Origin: Kiritimatiellia bacterium
Lineage (GTDB): Bacteria > Verrucomicrobiota > Kiritimatiellia > RFP12 > UBA1067
Length of the DNA: 64,000 nucleotides
Assembly (NCBI GenBank): GCA_027858965.1
Contig: JAQIBS010000137.1
Coordinates: 62,001-126,000 of the forward strand
Direction: 5' to 3'
Part shown: positions 19,475 through 29,318 of the stretch, in pieces
Layout: each line of letters begins with the position of its first letter
Position numbering within the stretch: position 1 is the stretch's first letter
Program-made: the position numbers and the translations under genes
The notes under the pieces: generated by a model
What the model was told of the DNA's origin: nothing
The model's database searches: none
What the model saw: only the letters and a program-made list of their open reading frames with translations

Positions 19475-22417
19475 CTATTCCCTGACCAGTCCCTCTACAT
19501 CAAATGATGCAATGGCCGGTCGGGTATCTGCTTGCATGGGTTTGAAGTCAATATTCTTCAGACTTATGTTTCTGGTATGTCGGATGAACAGGCCGTAAGC
19601 TGGCAAAGTTCCAAAATTGCCGCCATGCGGATAAGCCTCCGGCTTCTCAGGAATCTTTGCCGGGTCAGGTATTGCTGTCTCTCCACCGGGTACACGCACG
19701 TTCATATTCTCTATCACTACGTTCTCAATGATATGTCCCGGCAGTCCGGAGATGCAGCTGTCATAAGGAGTCTCCGGTTTCCCATTGGCCCATTCGGCAT
19801 CGGGGATGTTATGTTCAATCAATATTTCACGCCATGACTTGTTGCCGATTTCTACATCAAGATTCTTAATGCTGATATCCCGCAGATATCCCACCTTAGG
19901 TTCAAGCCCTTTGTTCCAATAGGAGGAACGTAACCGCGCACCCAGTTTGATATTGAGAGCTATCAGCGCATCGTATGCCTTAATATTTTCTGCAACGATA
20001 TTGCTGGTCTCGGAACCATCCACGGAATAGAGCTCCAGCGCCTTTGACCCATAACAGGTTAAATCGCGACAGACAATATTTTCGTATCTGCCGCGTGTTT
20101 CGGTGCCCAGTTTGAATGCACCGCGGTAGGTGTGGCATATATTGCCGATGGCCTTGATGTTACGGTTAATGCGCTCGGCCGTCTGGCTCTTGATCACAAT
20201 GGCATCATCATCAGAGATAACAGTACAACCCTCTATGCGGACATTCTCACAGCCGGAGAGGTCGATGCCGTCGTTATTACGTGCGGGACGGAGACTACGC
20301 ACCGTAGCATCCCGGATCGTCAGTCCTATGCAGCGAATGTAATGCTGTGTCCAGGCACCCGAATTGATCGTGCTGACGCCCTCAATGAGGACATCCCGGC
20401 AATTTTCCATGTGAATGCAGTTATGACGCCATCCACGTGCACCGGTAAAATACCCCAATGCATTGATTACTCCCTTGCCGGTGACCGCAATTCTGTTCAG
20501 GTCGTTCGCTTTGATCATTGCCTTTTGCGGGTAGAGTTCGCAATTGGTTGCCGCCAGAATCACAGCTCCGGCATTAAGGTGGAGCCGAACGCCATTGCGC
20601 AGCTCCAGAGATCCTGTCCGGTAGGTGCCCGGTGGAAACCAGACAATCCCTCCACCTTGTTTGCCGCACTCATCAATGACTTTCTGCAATGCCTGTTGAT
20701 CCAGCGTAGTTCCATCCCCCTTGGCACCATGCTCTTTGACATTGATAACCTTTCCTTCAGGCGGATTAAAATCAGGCTTCTGCACGGATTGCGGTTTGGG
20801 AGGAAGTGGTTGAGTGGCTTCATCGAAAAGACCAACCTTCTTAGCTATGATGCCATCACTGACATTTCCGCTGCCAAGCTGGCCGAATCCATTGTGTCCC
20901 CATGCCCAGATATCTCCGTTACGGTCGCGGGCGAGAGCATGATGCATCCCTCCAACAAGAGTGACGATATTGCCCAGCGGCGGCACATTTCCTGCATAAA
21001 CACATTTGCCCGTACTCAGGGGGATATCAACAATCTCTTTGGATTTTGTATTTGTCCAGCGAAGCCGTACTTCAGTTGCAAAATCATTGTCGCCTGCATG
21101 ACTCCCAAATGTCAATCCTGTTAACAGACACGATACCGGCTTGCCTTTTTTTATCTGCGCCGGATAGATCAACGAAGCTTCCATCTCGATATATCCTGCA
21201 TTGTGTTTGATCTTGCTTTTATGGGAACCATCTGCGGAACTGCCGCCTACAATCAACGGCTGTGCATTAAAAAAATCTACAACCTCCATATCCTTTACGC
21301 CTGTGTTTACATGGCCCAGATCTGTGTATAGATAGACCAGAGAGGGCTGCCAGCTGCCAGGTTGGGAATCTTTCCAGATCACCTCCCGCCCGGAGATAAC
21401 AGAACCCAATGTATCGCGGTTTCTGCCATAGCTGCCGTCTCCCAGCTCTCCGTAGATACTCCAGCCAGCTGACAAAACCGTCCCCTCGGCAGTCAGGACA
21501 TAGATTGATTCATTTCCAGCTGCCACGGATTGCCCTTTTGCCGGAGTTTCTTTGTTCCCGCCGGGATCTGCCAATGTGGGAGTATAGACAGTCTTCTTTC
21601 CTTTCGTTCCCCAGAAACCACCTCGCTTGCCGGTTGGTACCTGTCCTGAACCATTATATCCCCATGCGTAAATCAAGCCGTCCTTGGTAACAGCAGCGCT
21701 ATGAAGAGCACCAGCTGCAATGCTTACAACTTTTTCCAGCGTTCCTTTTCCAGCCCGTCCGACTACTGGTTGCGGCGCAGCATAGTGTCTGTTCCTGTTT
21801 GATGTGCCGCTGCCAAGCTGTCCATTCCAATTGTTACCCCAGGCAAAAAGAGTGCCATCCTTTCGCAGAGCCAGGCTGTGCTCTCCTCCGGCGGCAATGG
21901 CAATGATATCTTTCAGTTCCGCAACCGGTATGGGTTGTGATGCAGGTTGACCTGTCTTGCAGATCCCATCGCCCAGCTGGCCATGTGAGCGACTGCCCCA
22001 TACAAAAACAGTGCCATTACGGGAGAGAGCTATGCTGTGTTCCCAGCCGGCGGCTATTGCAGTAATATCGGAGAGTCCCGTCACATGAATGGGACGCAAT
22101 TCTTTTTCCTTCAAACCGAAATGTCCGTTTCCAAGCTGCCCGCTGCTGTTCCGGCCCCATGCGTAGACCTTGCCGTCAGCTGTCAGGGCGAGAGTGTGTC
22201 GGGAAGCAGACACTGCAATCACATTGTCCAATCCGGCAACAGGGCGCGGCAGCAATGTGCGACCGGCATCCGGTTGGCCCAGCTGTCCATCGGCATTGTC
22301 GCCCCAGCTCCAGACATGGCCCTCTTTGATGGCAACAGAGTGGTTCCAGCCAGCGGCCAGATCAGCGGCAACAGCACTGATAGAAGTTAAAATAGTTATT
22401 ATAAAAATACGCAACAT
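19475..22417 (-). CDS. Secreted RCC1-repeat / GH28-like (polygalacturonase fold) fusion
   Basis: N-terminal RCC1 repeats (GWNHSVAIKEGHVWSWGDNADGQLG); C-terminal INVKEHGAKGDGTTLDQQALQKVIDEC...NNDGIDLSGCENVRIEGCTVISDDDAIVIKS. Confidence 0.88.
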   Translation of the reverse strand: MLRIFIITILTSISAVAADLAAGWNHSVAIKEGHVWSWGDNADGQLGQPDAGRTLLPRPVAGLDNVIAVSASRHTLALTADGKVYAWGRNSSGQLGNGHFGLKEKELRPIHVTGLSDITAIAAGWEHSIALSRNGTVFVWGSRSHGQLGDGICKTGQPASQPIPVAELKDIIAIAAGGEHSLALRKDGTLFAWGNNWNGQLGSGTSNRNRHYAAPQPVVGRAGKGTLEKVVSIAAGALHSAAVTKDGLIYAWGYNGSGQVPTGKRGGFWGTKGKKTVYTPTLADPGGNKETPAKGQSVAAGNESIYVLTAEGTVLSAGWSIYGELGDGSYGRNRDTLGSVISGREVIWKDSQPGSWQPSLVYLYTDLGHVNTGVKDMEVVDFFNAQPLIVGGSSADGSHKSKIKHNAGYIEMEASLIYPAQIKKGKPVSCLLTGLTFGSHAGDNDFATEVRLRWTNTKSKEIVDIPLSTGKCVYAGNVPPLGNIVTLVGGMHHALARDRNGDIWAWGHNGFGQLGSGNVSDGIIAKKVGLFDEATQPLPPKPQSVQKPDFNPPEGKVINVKEHGAKGDGTTLDQQALQKVIDECGKQGGGIVWFPPGTYRTGSLELRNGVRLHLNAGAVILAATNCELYPQKAMIKANDLNRIAVTGKGVINALGYFTGARGWRHNCIHMENCRDVLIEGVSTINSGAWTQHYIRCIGLTIRDATVRSLRPARNNDGIDLSGCENVRIEGCTVISDDDAIVIKSQTAERINRNIKAIGNICHTYRGAFKLGTETRGRYENIVCRDLTCYGSKALELYSVDGSETSNIVAENIKAYDALIALNIKLGARLRSSYWNKGLEPKVGYLRDISIKNLDVEIGNKSWREILIEHNIPDAEWANGKPETPYDSCISGLPGHIIENVVIENMNVRVPGGETAIPDPAKIPEKPEAYPHGGNFGTLPAYGLFIRHTRNISLKNIDFKPMQADTRPAIASFDVEGLVRE

Positions 22418-22838
22418 CTGGGTTCTCCGTAAAACTGATAGATTGAAGAATAATATCTGTAGCTATTCTCTCAGCTCCTGTCGTAAAAAACAAGAAATTT
22501 GAGGTGTTCCATAAGCTGCGCCTGGGGGACGGGCAGAGTCCGCGTTAGTAGCTATAACATCAACTTCTTGTTGTTTTGGCACATTTTTTAAACCACGAAG
22601 TTCATAGCACGAGCTTTGCCCGCAAACCAATAAAAATTTAACATGGATGGACAGGATGGACAGGATAAAGATATGTGAGGCATCCATCTATCCTATATAT
22701 CCATATTGGATTCTTTTGCGCAGAAGACGTGTGCAATTCGATGCCGATAGCGAATAAGGAATATATACCTTGCAGAGATGCGGAGAGCGCAGAGATGGAC
22801 CCCGCAATGGATAGTGTAATAAAAGTTTCTGTTTTATC

Positions 22839-22883
22839 TGGAGGGACGGTGGCCCACCGTCCGCGGTCCCAGGGCCTGGGACC
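22839..22883. repeat. Micro-hairpin family 2, copy B, with a second adjacent hairpin
   Basis: CTGGAG-GGACGGTG-GCC-CACCGTCC followed by GGTCCCAG-GGC-CTGGGACC. Confidence 0.75.
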
Positions 22884-22958
22884 CTCCAATCCGTAACTCC
22901 GTGGTTGAAAAACGTACACAAAAAACACGAATAAACTGAGAAGAGACGATATTTTGTG

Positions 22959-23822
22959 TTATTCGCCAACCACATTAAAGGCGCGGATTGCTTCGAGAGA
23001 TTTGGGCCCAATCCCCTTCACCTTGAGTAAATCTTCAACCGTTTTATAAGGTCGCCCAGCTATGATTCTTTTCGCCCTAGCGGGGCCGATTGTTTTGATT
23101 GTCTGCAGCTCTTCTTCGGTGGCGGTGTTAATATCAAGCAACCCTTGTGGCGCCTTTGCATTTACGACCTGTTCTTTGACTTTCTGCAATTCGCTTTCTT
23201 CATTGCGTTGTAGGGCTCGGAGTTCTGCAATCCGGTCAGAGTCGCTTTCTTCCCAGATTCCGACACGTTTCAGGATAGCAGAAATTTCGAGATCGCGAAG
23301 TCTTTCTATCATTTCGTCACGAGGTACACCATTCGGTGTTTTTCTTCCAATGCCGCGCGTACGGGCCAACCCTTTTTTGATGAGTAGCTCCGCAAGATCA
23401 TCGCCTTTTGCGGTTGTGATGAATCCATAAACCCGGCCATTGGCAGAGCGTCCCAATGCACTGGCAAAGGCTGTGTGAACGGTGAAAGGTTCATGAAGAG
23501 TTTTTTCGATAAATGTTTTAGCTTCATTGCCGAAATGGATTATGCGTTCCGGACCAGGTAATCCAAAATAGCGTGTTTGCTCCCGAACCCGTTGCGCATC
23601 ACTGTTACTCCCTGCTGTGGTTTCGGGACAATCTACATAATAGAGTCTTAAGCAGAAAGATTTCCCCCCACCTTCCACCATTATGCTGTCCCCATCATTG
23701 GATGGGCTGCTGAGCAATCGTACATCGGAGAGCTTCTGCAGCTCTGCTGCTGATAGACGAAGAGCTCCCCCAAGTGTAAATGTTACTGCCAGCAAAAGAG
23801 TTCTTGTAAACAATATGTTCAT
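22959..23822 (-). CDS. Secreted thermonuclease-like (SNase) protein with C-terminal ComEA-type helix-hairpin-helix
   Basis: NDGDSIMVEGGGKSFCLRLYYVDCPET; LLDINTATEEELQTIKTIGPARAKRIIAGRPYKTVEDLLKVKGIGPKSLEAI. ORF to 23894; MNILFTRTLLLAVTF at 23822 is the likely start. Confidence 0.85.
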   Translation of the reverse strand: MNILFTRTLLLAVTFTLGGALRLSAAELQKLSDVRLLSSPSNDGDSIMVEGGGKSFCLRLYYVDCPETTAGSNSDAQRVREQTRYFGLPGPERIIHFGNEAKTFIEKTLHEPFTVHTAFASALGRSANGRVYGFITTAKGDDLAELLIKKGLARTRGIGRKTPNGVPRDEMIERLRDLEISAILKRVGIWEESDSDRIAELRALQRNEESELQKVKEQVVNAKAPQGLLDINTATEEELQTIKTIGPARAKRIIAGRPYKTVEDLLKVKGIGPKSLEAIRAFNVVGE

Positions 23823-24132
23823 GGTTTTTGATTTCAGTGATCTGTTTGAGCATGAAAATGCCAGAAATTGATACTGATCAAATGTACAATACACTCCTTA
23901 TTACGTCAACGAGATTAATCCGAACTCTACGAGGAATTCAAAGAGTATTATAGACATGACCCGGCTGAGCGGGTGTAAGGTGATACAACGTATGTGATTT
24001 CCCGTGTAAAAATGAAAAGAATTAGAAAAGAATTAGTGTCAGGCATTAAAAAAAGAAAAGCGTAAAAATAAGTTCACTGTTGACAAATATGTTCGGCTGG
24101 ATATCACTGGGACTTAGAATGTCATTTTAAAG

Positions 24133-25320
24133 TCAGGTATTATTCACTCGCCATTTGCTCATTGTGATTTGGTGTTCTCTTCGGAATACCTTGCCGAGAT
24201 AACTCTTACTTGTAAAACCGCAGGCCCTGGCAATAGCCGTAACTGAGAGGTTGGTCTCCGTCAATAGTATTCTCACCCTCTTAAGACGTGTACTCTGCAG
24301 CTCTCCCTGCAGTGTCCTTTGCATGACCTTGCGAAAACGTTTCTCCAACTGTCGGCGTGATACGCCGACGTGTTCCACAATATCCGGAACACCGATAGGA
24401 CTCTGCGCGTTAAGCCAGATATATGAGAGAGCTTCAGATACTATCCTGTCATCGATTTGTACGGCATCAGTGGATTGCCGCGATACCACCTGAACCGGGG
24501 CAAATGTACGATTCATCTTTTTCAGTTTACGAGTGCTGCGCAAGTGGCAATCAAGCAGTCGGGCGGCCTCAAACCCCATGCGTTCTGTATTGAGCTGAAT
24601 ACTGGAAAGGGGAGGAGTTGTTGCTTCACAGATGAGCTCATCATTATCCACCGCCAGAATTGAGATCTCACGCGGAACATCTATGCCTGCAGTAAGGCAG
24701 GCATCCAGTACCTGACGCCCACGCACATCCATGGCGGCAAAGAGTGCGCAGGGTTTGGGCAGTGACATCAGCCATTTACGGAGTTTTTCCCTCTCGAAAC
24801 CCCAGTCTTTCTTCTGTCGAGCAGTAAGCGGTCCGTATGTATGACAGGGGTAACCGGCCTGCTTTGCAGCTTTTGCAAAGGCCTTACCCCGGTCACGCGA
24901 CCAGTTTATTCCCTGAACTTCCCCGACGTACGCGAATTCCTGATATTGACGCTCCAGAAAAAATTCTGCTGCCATCTCACCGACAGCCCGTTGGTCTGAG
25001 GCCATGACACTGTGCAGGTCAAGCACTCCCGGGGGTAGCTGAGAAGCATTCACAGGGTCAATCAGGACAGCCGGTACCTTTGTCGCCAGGACTGCCTGGG
25101 CATAAGCTCTGTTCTGGATAACACCGATTATACCGGACCCTTCCCGGGCTTTCATTGTCAGCAGGCGCTGCTCACCGGGACGGCCCTCTGCGACATGCAG
25201 GCTCCATGGTCCATGGTTACGGACATAGCGCAGAACCCCGCTCAATATATCACGATGCGCCTGTTCGTTGGTTTCGAATAGAAGCGCAACCTGCGGAATC
25301 TCTGTCAGTGCTTTTGCCAT
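24133..25320 (-). CDS. XylR-like transcriptional regulator (LacI-type sensor plus AraC HTH)
   Basis: TEIPQVALLFETNEQAHRDILSGVLRYVRNHGPW; PREISILAVDNDELICEATTPPLSSI; C-terminal AraC HTH. ORF extends to 25443; MAKALTEIP at 25320 fits the paralog start. Confidence 0.9.
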   Translation of the reverse strand: MAKALTEIPQVALLFETNEQAHRDILSGVLRYVRNHGPWSLHVAEGRPGEQRLLTMKAREGSGIIGVIQNRAYAQAVLATKVPAVLIDPVNASQLPPGVLDLHSVMASDQRAVGEMAAEFFLERQYQEFAYVGEVQGINWSRDRGKAFAKAAKQAGYPCHTYGPLTARQKKDWGFEREKLRKWLMSLPKPCALFAAMDVRGRQVLDACLTAGIDVPREISILAVDNDELICEATTPPLSSIQLNTERMGFEAARLLDCHLRSTRKLKKMNRTFAPVQVVSRQSTDAVQIDDRIVSEALSYIWLNAQSPIGVPDIVEHVGVSRRQLEKRFRKVMQRTLQGELQSTRLKRVRILLTETNLSVTAIARACGFTSKSYLGKVFRREHQITMSKWRVNNT

Positions 25321-25330
25321 AATACGCAAA

Positions 25331-25364
25331 CTTACCATAAAATGTGCGCAAATGTCATCTTGAA
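25331..25364. promoter_or_regulatory. Candidate operator/promoter element (copy 1)
   Basis: Core of TACGCAAACTTACCATAAAATGTGCGCAAATGTCATCTTGAA, nearly identical to copy 2 at 31833-31874; lies between a XylR-like gene and the divergent sugar-phosphate operon. Confidence 0.6.
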
Positions 25365-25441
25365 AAAGAGGATAAACAGATTTATAGTAGCAATTACCAG
25401 CCACTGATGGCTTAAGTGTGAGTAAAATCTGAAACGGGAAC

Positions 25442-26071
25442 ATGATGAGCGATATAAAACATAATCTGGAAAGTTATGCGGCTGATGCCGCTGCACGGCT
25501 GATGCAGACCGATTTTGCAAAGCTGGCAGAGATCGGAAGCCTGTTGCTGAAAGCAAAAGCTGAGGGCCGGACCATATTTCTGATGGGAAATGGAGGTAGT
25601 GCTGCAACGGCATCGCATGTGACAAACGATCTGGTGAAAGGATGCCGTGTCGAAGACACACCGGGATTCAGAGCTTTGTGTCTGAGTGATTCCAATGCCC
25701 TTGTAACCTGCCTCGCCAATGATTTCTGCTATGAAGAGATTTATTCAATCCTCTTGCAGACCTACGCTAAACCCGGTGATATTGTGCTGGCCTTCAGCGG
25801 TAGTGGAAACTCCCCTAATATTATACACGCACTGAATACGGCAAAGGGTATTGGCATGCTGGCGATAGGACTCGGAGGACGCGATGGGGGCAGGATGAAA
25901 TTACTGTGTGATCATATCCTTATTGCGCCAACCGATTCAATGGAGATGCTGGAGGATATGCACCTCATCTATTTCCACGATCTGGTCTGTGCAATGCGTC
26001 CGGCGTTGGCAAAACTTGCAGGCGTAGATTATCAGGAGTGTGGTTGCCAGGCGGGGATTTGTAGTATGTGA
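25442..26071 (+). CDS. SIS-domain phosphoheptose isomerase-like (GmhA-like)
   Basis: FLMGNGGSAATASHVTNDLVKGC; AFSGSGNSPNIIHALNTAK; IGLGGRDGG. Confidence 0.9.
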   Translation: MMSDIKHNLESYAADAAARLMQTDFAKLAEIGSLLLKAKAEGRTIFLMGNGGSAATASHVTNDLVKGCRVEDTPGFRALCLSDSNALVTCLANDFCYEEIYSILLQTYAKPGDIVLAFSGSGNSPNIIHALNTAKGIGMLAIGLGGRDGGRMKLLCDHILIAPTDSMEMLEDMHLIYFHDLVCAMRPALAKLAGVDYQECGCQAGICSM

Positions 26072-26125
26072 TTGTGTTAATTCCAATGACACCTGCGCGT
26101 GGCGCACAAACTTTAGAACTATTAA

Positions 26126-27061
26126 ATGAATTTTAATAATATGTTAATCGGAGCTATAGATGCCGGTGGCACTAAGGTGCTGACTGCTGTGATGACCGAA
26201 ACCGGAAAGGTGCTGGCCAAGCGTCGGCTGCCGGTCTCCACTGAGGATGTCCCCGCCTATTTCGGGTGTTGTGCTGAAATGCTCTCTATGTGTGCTTGTG
26301 ACCTCGGATACGTTCTGGGGGATCTGGATGGTATCGGGATGAACATTCCCGGCATGGTTACACCTCATGGATGTGTTCTCGGCTCGCCCTCAGCAGGATG
26401 GCAAAGCTTTGATGCACGCTCTCTGCTGGCTGTAGCACTGGAGAGCAATCCGGAAAAACTCTATTTTGAAAATGACATCAATGCCTGTGCCCTTGCTGAA
26501 CTGCGATTTGGAGGTGCGGATGGTAATTTCATCTGGCTGACAATCAGTACCGGCAATGGAGGAGCGGTAGTTGCCAATGGAAACCTTCTCCGTGGTGCGA
26601 ACAATTGTGCCGGGGAGATAGGCCACATAAAAGTGGAAAGGCAGGATGCCTATCCCTGTGGATGTGGCGGTTCCGGCTGTCTTGAAGCTCATGCCTCCGG
26701 TGTGGCTATCGCACGCCGTGCCGCAGAAGCCGGATTGGGGCATGACACAGATGCCAGACGATGTGAAGAGTTGGCGCGGGATGGAAATGCTGTCGCCCAA
26801 GCTGTTTTCGCCGAGACAGGCATCTACATCGGTCGTGCCCTGGCTTCAGCCGCGAATCTGATTAACCCTGAATATGCTTTTATCGGTGGCGGGGTTGCAG
26901 CGGCTCTGGATCTGATGTTGCCGGCAATTGAGGATACTCTTAAGAATGAAGCCGTACCACAATGCGCTGACTTGAAAGTTATGCGGACCAGGCTGGGTTA
27001 TGACGCGGCCTTGCTGGGTGCAGCTGCCGTCTGCTTAAATGGATTGGAAAAAGCAAAATGA
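26126..27061 (+). CDS. ROK-family sugar kinase
   Basis: IGAIDAGGTKVLTAVMTETG; AEIGHIKVERQDAYPCGCGGSGCLEAHASG. Confidence 0.93.
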   Translation: MNFNNMLIGAIDAGGTKVLTAVMTETGKVLAKRRLPVSTEDVPAYFGCCAEMLSMCACDLGYVLGDLDGIGMNIPGMVTPHGCVLGSPSAGWQSFDARSLLAVALESNPEKLYFENDINACALAELRFGGADGNFIWLTISTGNGGAVVANGNLLRGANNCAGEIGHIKVERQDAYPCGCGGSGCLEAHASGVAIARRAAEAGLGHDTDARRCEELARDGNAVAQAVFAETGIYIGRALASAANLINPEYAFIGGGVAAALDLMLPAIEDTLKNEAVPQCADLKVMRTRLGYDAALLGAAAVCLNGLEKAK

Positions 27062-27297
27062 AAGAGGCAAGCATGAAAGACAGTAAAAGCAAAATTTCAC
27101 GCAGGAAGTTTGTCAACCGCACAGCCTTGACGGCTGCGGCTTTTCAGGTTGTTCCGAGAGGTGTTCTCGGCTGTCATATACTTGACTGCGTTTATTGGTC
27201 GCTTAAGTTAACGATGCCCAGGCTTTCGTCACGCGTAAATACCATAATGGCTGGATACTCTGAGTTTCCATGTTTCAGAAAGGTTGAATCAATTTGA
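27058..27297 (+). pseudogene. Remnant of a Tat-exported protein (leader only, probably Gfo/Idh/MocA oxidoreductase-type)
   Basis: ISRRKFVNRTALTAAAFQVVPRGVLG resembles Tat leaders of Gfo/Idh proteins; the following residues are unrelated and no Rossmann domain follows. Confidence 0.6.
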
Positions 27298-28175
27298 ACG
27301 AACGAGATTACACTCCTGTTACCCCGCTGCCCGGAGAGGTGAGGCTTCTGCCTGGCACATCAATCGAGATTATCTCCTCCGGTTCCTCATGGAAGCGGAC
27401 TCAACATGCCCTGTTTGATTTTGACGGAACGTTGAGTCTTATCCGCGAAGGATGGGTGGATATCATGATTCCCATGCTGGTGGATTACCTGATGCCCTGG
27501 GCTGCAGGCGGAGAGACCAGTGAGTCAATCACAGTACTTGTGCGCGATTTCGTCACGGAACTGACCGGTAAGCAGACGATCTACCAGATGATGCGATTGG
27601 CTGATGAGATCCGCAGGCGCGGTGGAGAACCCCTCGATCCGCTGGAATACAAGGCGGATTACCATGAACGACTTATGAAGCGCATCACCAGTCGCCGGGA
27701 AGCCCTGCTTGCGGGAAGCATTCCGCCCGACGAGATGCTGGTACCCGGATCCTTTGAAATATTGCGGGAGTTGCGTGACCGCGGCGTAACAATCTACATC
27801 GCATCCGGCACCGATGAAAATTATGTCATCGAAGAGGCCCGGATGCTTGGTCTGGTTGAATATGCCAACGGTGGTATATATGGTGCTCAGGTCGCCCGCG
27901 GAGCTTTTTCGAAGGAAATGGTCATCAGGCGGATAATAAAGGATAATGATGTTGACGGTACCGCCCTGGCTGCCTTCGGGGATGGCTATGTGGAGATTGC
28001 CGACTGTAAGGCCGTCGGAGGACTGGCAGTTGCGGTCGCCAGCGATGAAGCCGGATGTTCGGGCATCTGTGATTCGTGGAAACGGGAAAGGCTTATAGGA
28101 GCTGGTGCGGATATTGTGATACCTGACTTCAGGGAGAGTGCAGCACTTCTGGATTATATCTGGGATAGAGCATAG
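27294..28175 (+). CDS. HAD-superfamily hydrolase
   Basis: HALFDFDGTLSLIREGW; IYIASGTDENYV; AAFGDGYVEIADCKAVGG. Confidence 0.88.
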   Translation: MNERDYTPVTPLPGEVRLLPGTSIEIISSGSSWKRTQHALFDFDGTLSLIREGWVDIMIPMLVDYLMPWAAGGETSESITVLVRDFVTELTGKQTIYQMMRLADEIRRRGGEPLDPLEYKADYHERLMKRITSRREALLAGSIPPDEMLVPGSFEILRELRDRGVTIYIASGTDENYVIEEARMLGLVEYANGGIYGAQVARGAFSKEMVIRRIIKDNDVDGTALAAFGDGYVEIADCKAVGGLAVAVASDEAGCSGICDSWKRERLIGAGADIVIPDFRESAALLDYIWDRA

Positions 28176-28184
28176 GCAAGCTTA

Positions 28185-29318
28185 TTGAGTGGTCTTAAAA
28201 CCAATCCCCGCAGGAACAGTTCAAATTTATTACAACAAGATAATTTAAAAGAGAGTAGCAAAGTGAATAACCTTCTTCATAGTTTTGATTCGGTGCGGTT
28301 GGAATCCATCTGCGCCCGATTCAAGGATGTGAGAGTTGCTGTGATAGGCGACTACTTCCTGGATAGGTATTACGTGGTGGATTCCTCTTTGGCCGAACCC
28401 TCGTTGGAAACTGGACGTATCTCACATCAGGTTGTTGAAGTCCGTCACTCCCCCGGTGCGGCAGGTACAGTGGTGAATAATCTGTCCGCACTAGGAGCCG
28501 GTGAAATCACCTGCATCGGTTTCACCGGTGAAGATGGTGAAGGCTGGGAACTTCGTAAGGACCTTGACGCACTCGGGTGCAATCTTGACCACCTGCATGT
28601 TGATCCAGCCTCGGTTACACCGACCTATCTTAAGCCTCGCGAAAAGCTTTGCATCGGTTTGGAAGGCGAACATGAACGATATGATATCAAGAACATGTAT
28701 CCACTCAGCAAGTCCACGGAGGAATCCCTGATCGCATCACTGCGGGCAACGGTACCTTTGGTTGATGCCGTGATCGTCATGGACCAGGTTCGCGAAGAAG
28801 GCTGCGGAGCTCTGACCAACGAGGTTGTCAAAGTGCTCTCGAAAATGGCCGGGCAACATGATGAAATCGTTTTCTGGACCGATTCACGCGGAGATATCAG
28901 ACGTTACTTCAATATCACTGCAAAGGTCAACCAGTTCGAAGTAGCCGGAATAACTGATCCCGCGCCCGCTGATGTTGTTCCTTTTCAAACTGTTCTTGAT
29001 GCAACAAAGGAACTGACCGGACATCTGCAGGCGCCAGTATTTACAACCTTCGCCGAGCGCGGCGTCTATGTTTCCGGATGCACCCCGTTGATAGTCCCGG
29101 CAGTCAAGGTCGAAGGACCTATCGATCCCACCGGTGCAGGAGATTCTTTCTCTGCTGCGGCTGTGTTGGCTCTTGCCTCAGGTGCAACTCGCCCGGAAGC
29201 GGCCTTAGTCGGTAATCTGGCCGCATCCAGAACCGTCAAGCAACTGGGCACAACCGGTACAGTTACGCACTATGATCTGTTGAACGCCCTTCAGACATGG
29301 AGAGAGCAGAACTTATGA
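28185..29318 (+). CDS. PfkB-family carbohydrate kinase (HldE N-domain-like)
   Basis: VRVAVIGDYFLDRYYVVD; SPGAAGTVVNNLSALGAGEITCIGFTGEDGEG; GPIDPTGAGDSFSAAAVLAL. A GTG start at 28263 is possible. Confidence 0.9.
   Translation: MSGLKTNPRRNSSNLLQQDNLKESSKVNNLLHSFDSVRLESICARFKDVRVAVIGDYFLDRYYVVDSSLAEPSLETGRISHQVVEVRHSPGAAGTVVNNLSALGAGEITCIGFTGEDGEGWELRKDLDALGCNLDHLHVDPASVTPTYLKPREKLCIGLEGEHERYDIKNMYPLSKSTEESLIASLRATVPLVDAVIVMDQVREEGCGALTNEVVKVLSKMAGQHDEIVFWTDSRGDIRRYFNITAKVNQFEVAGITDPAPADVVPFQTVLDATKELTGHLQAPVFTTFAERGVYVSGCTPLIVPAVKVEGPIDPTGAGDSFSAAAVLALASGATRPEAALVGNLAASRTVKQLGTTGTVTHYDLLNALQTWREQNL

Noticed and set aside
20132-21124. 330 aa + strand ORF antisense to the RCC1-GH28 gene
   Set aside because: Cys/Ser/Ile-rich translation without domains; the opposite strand has strong family matches.
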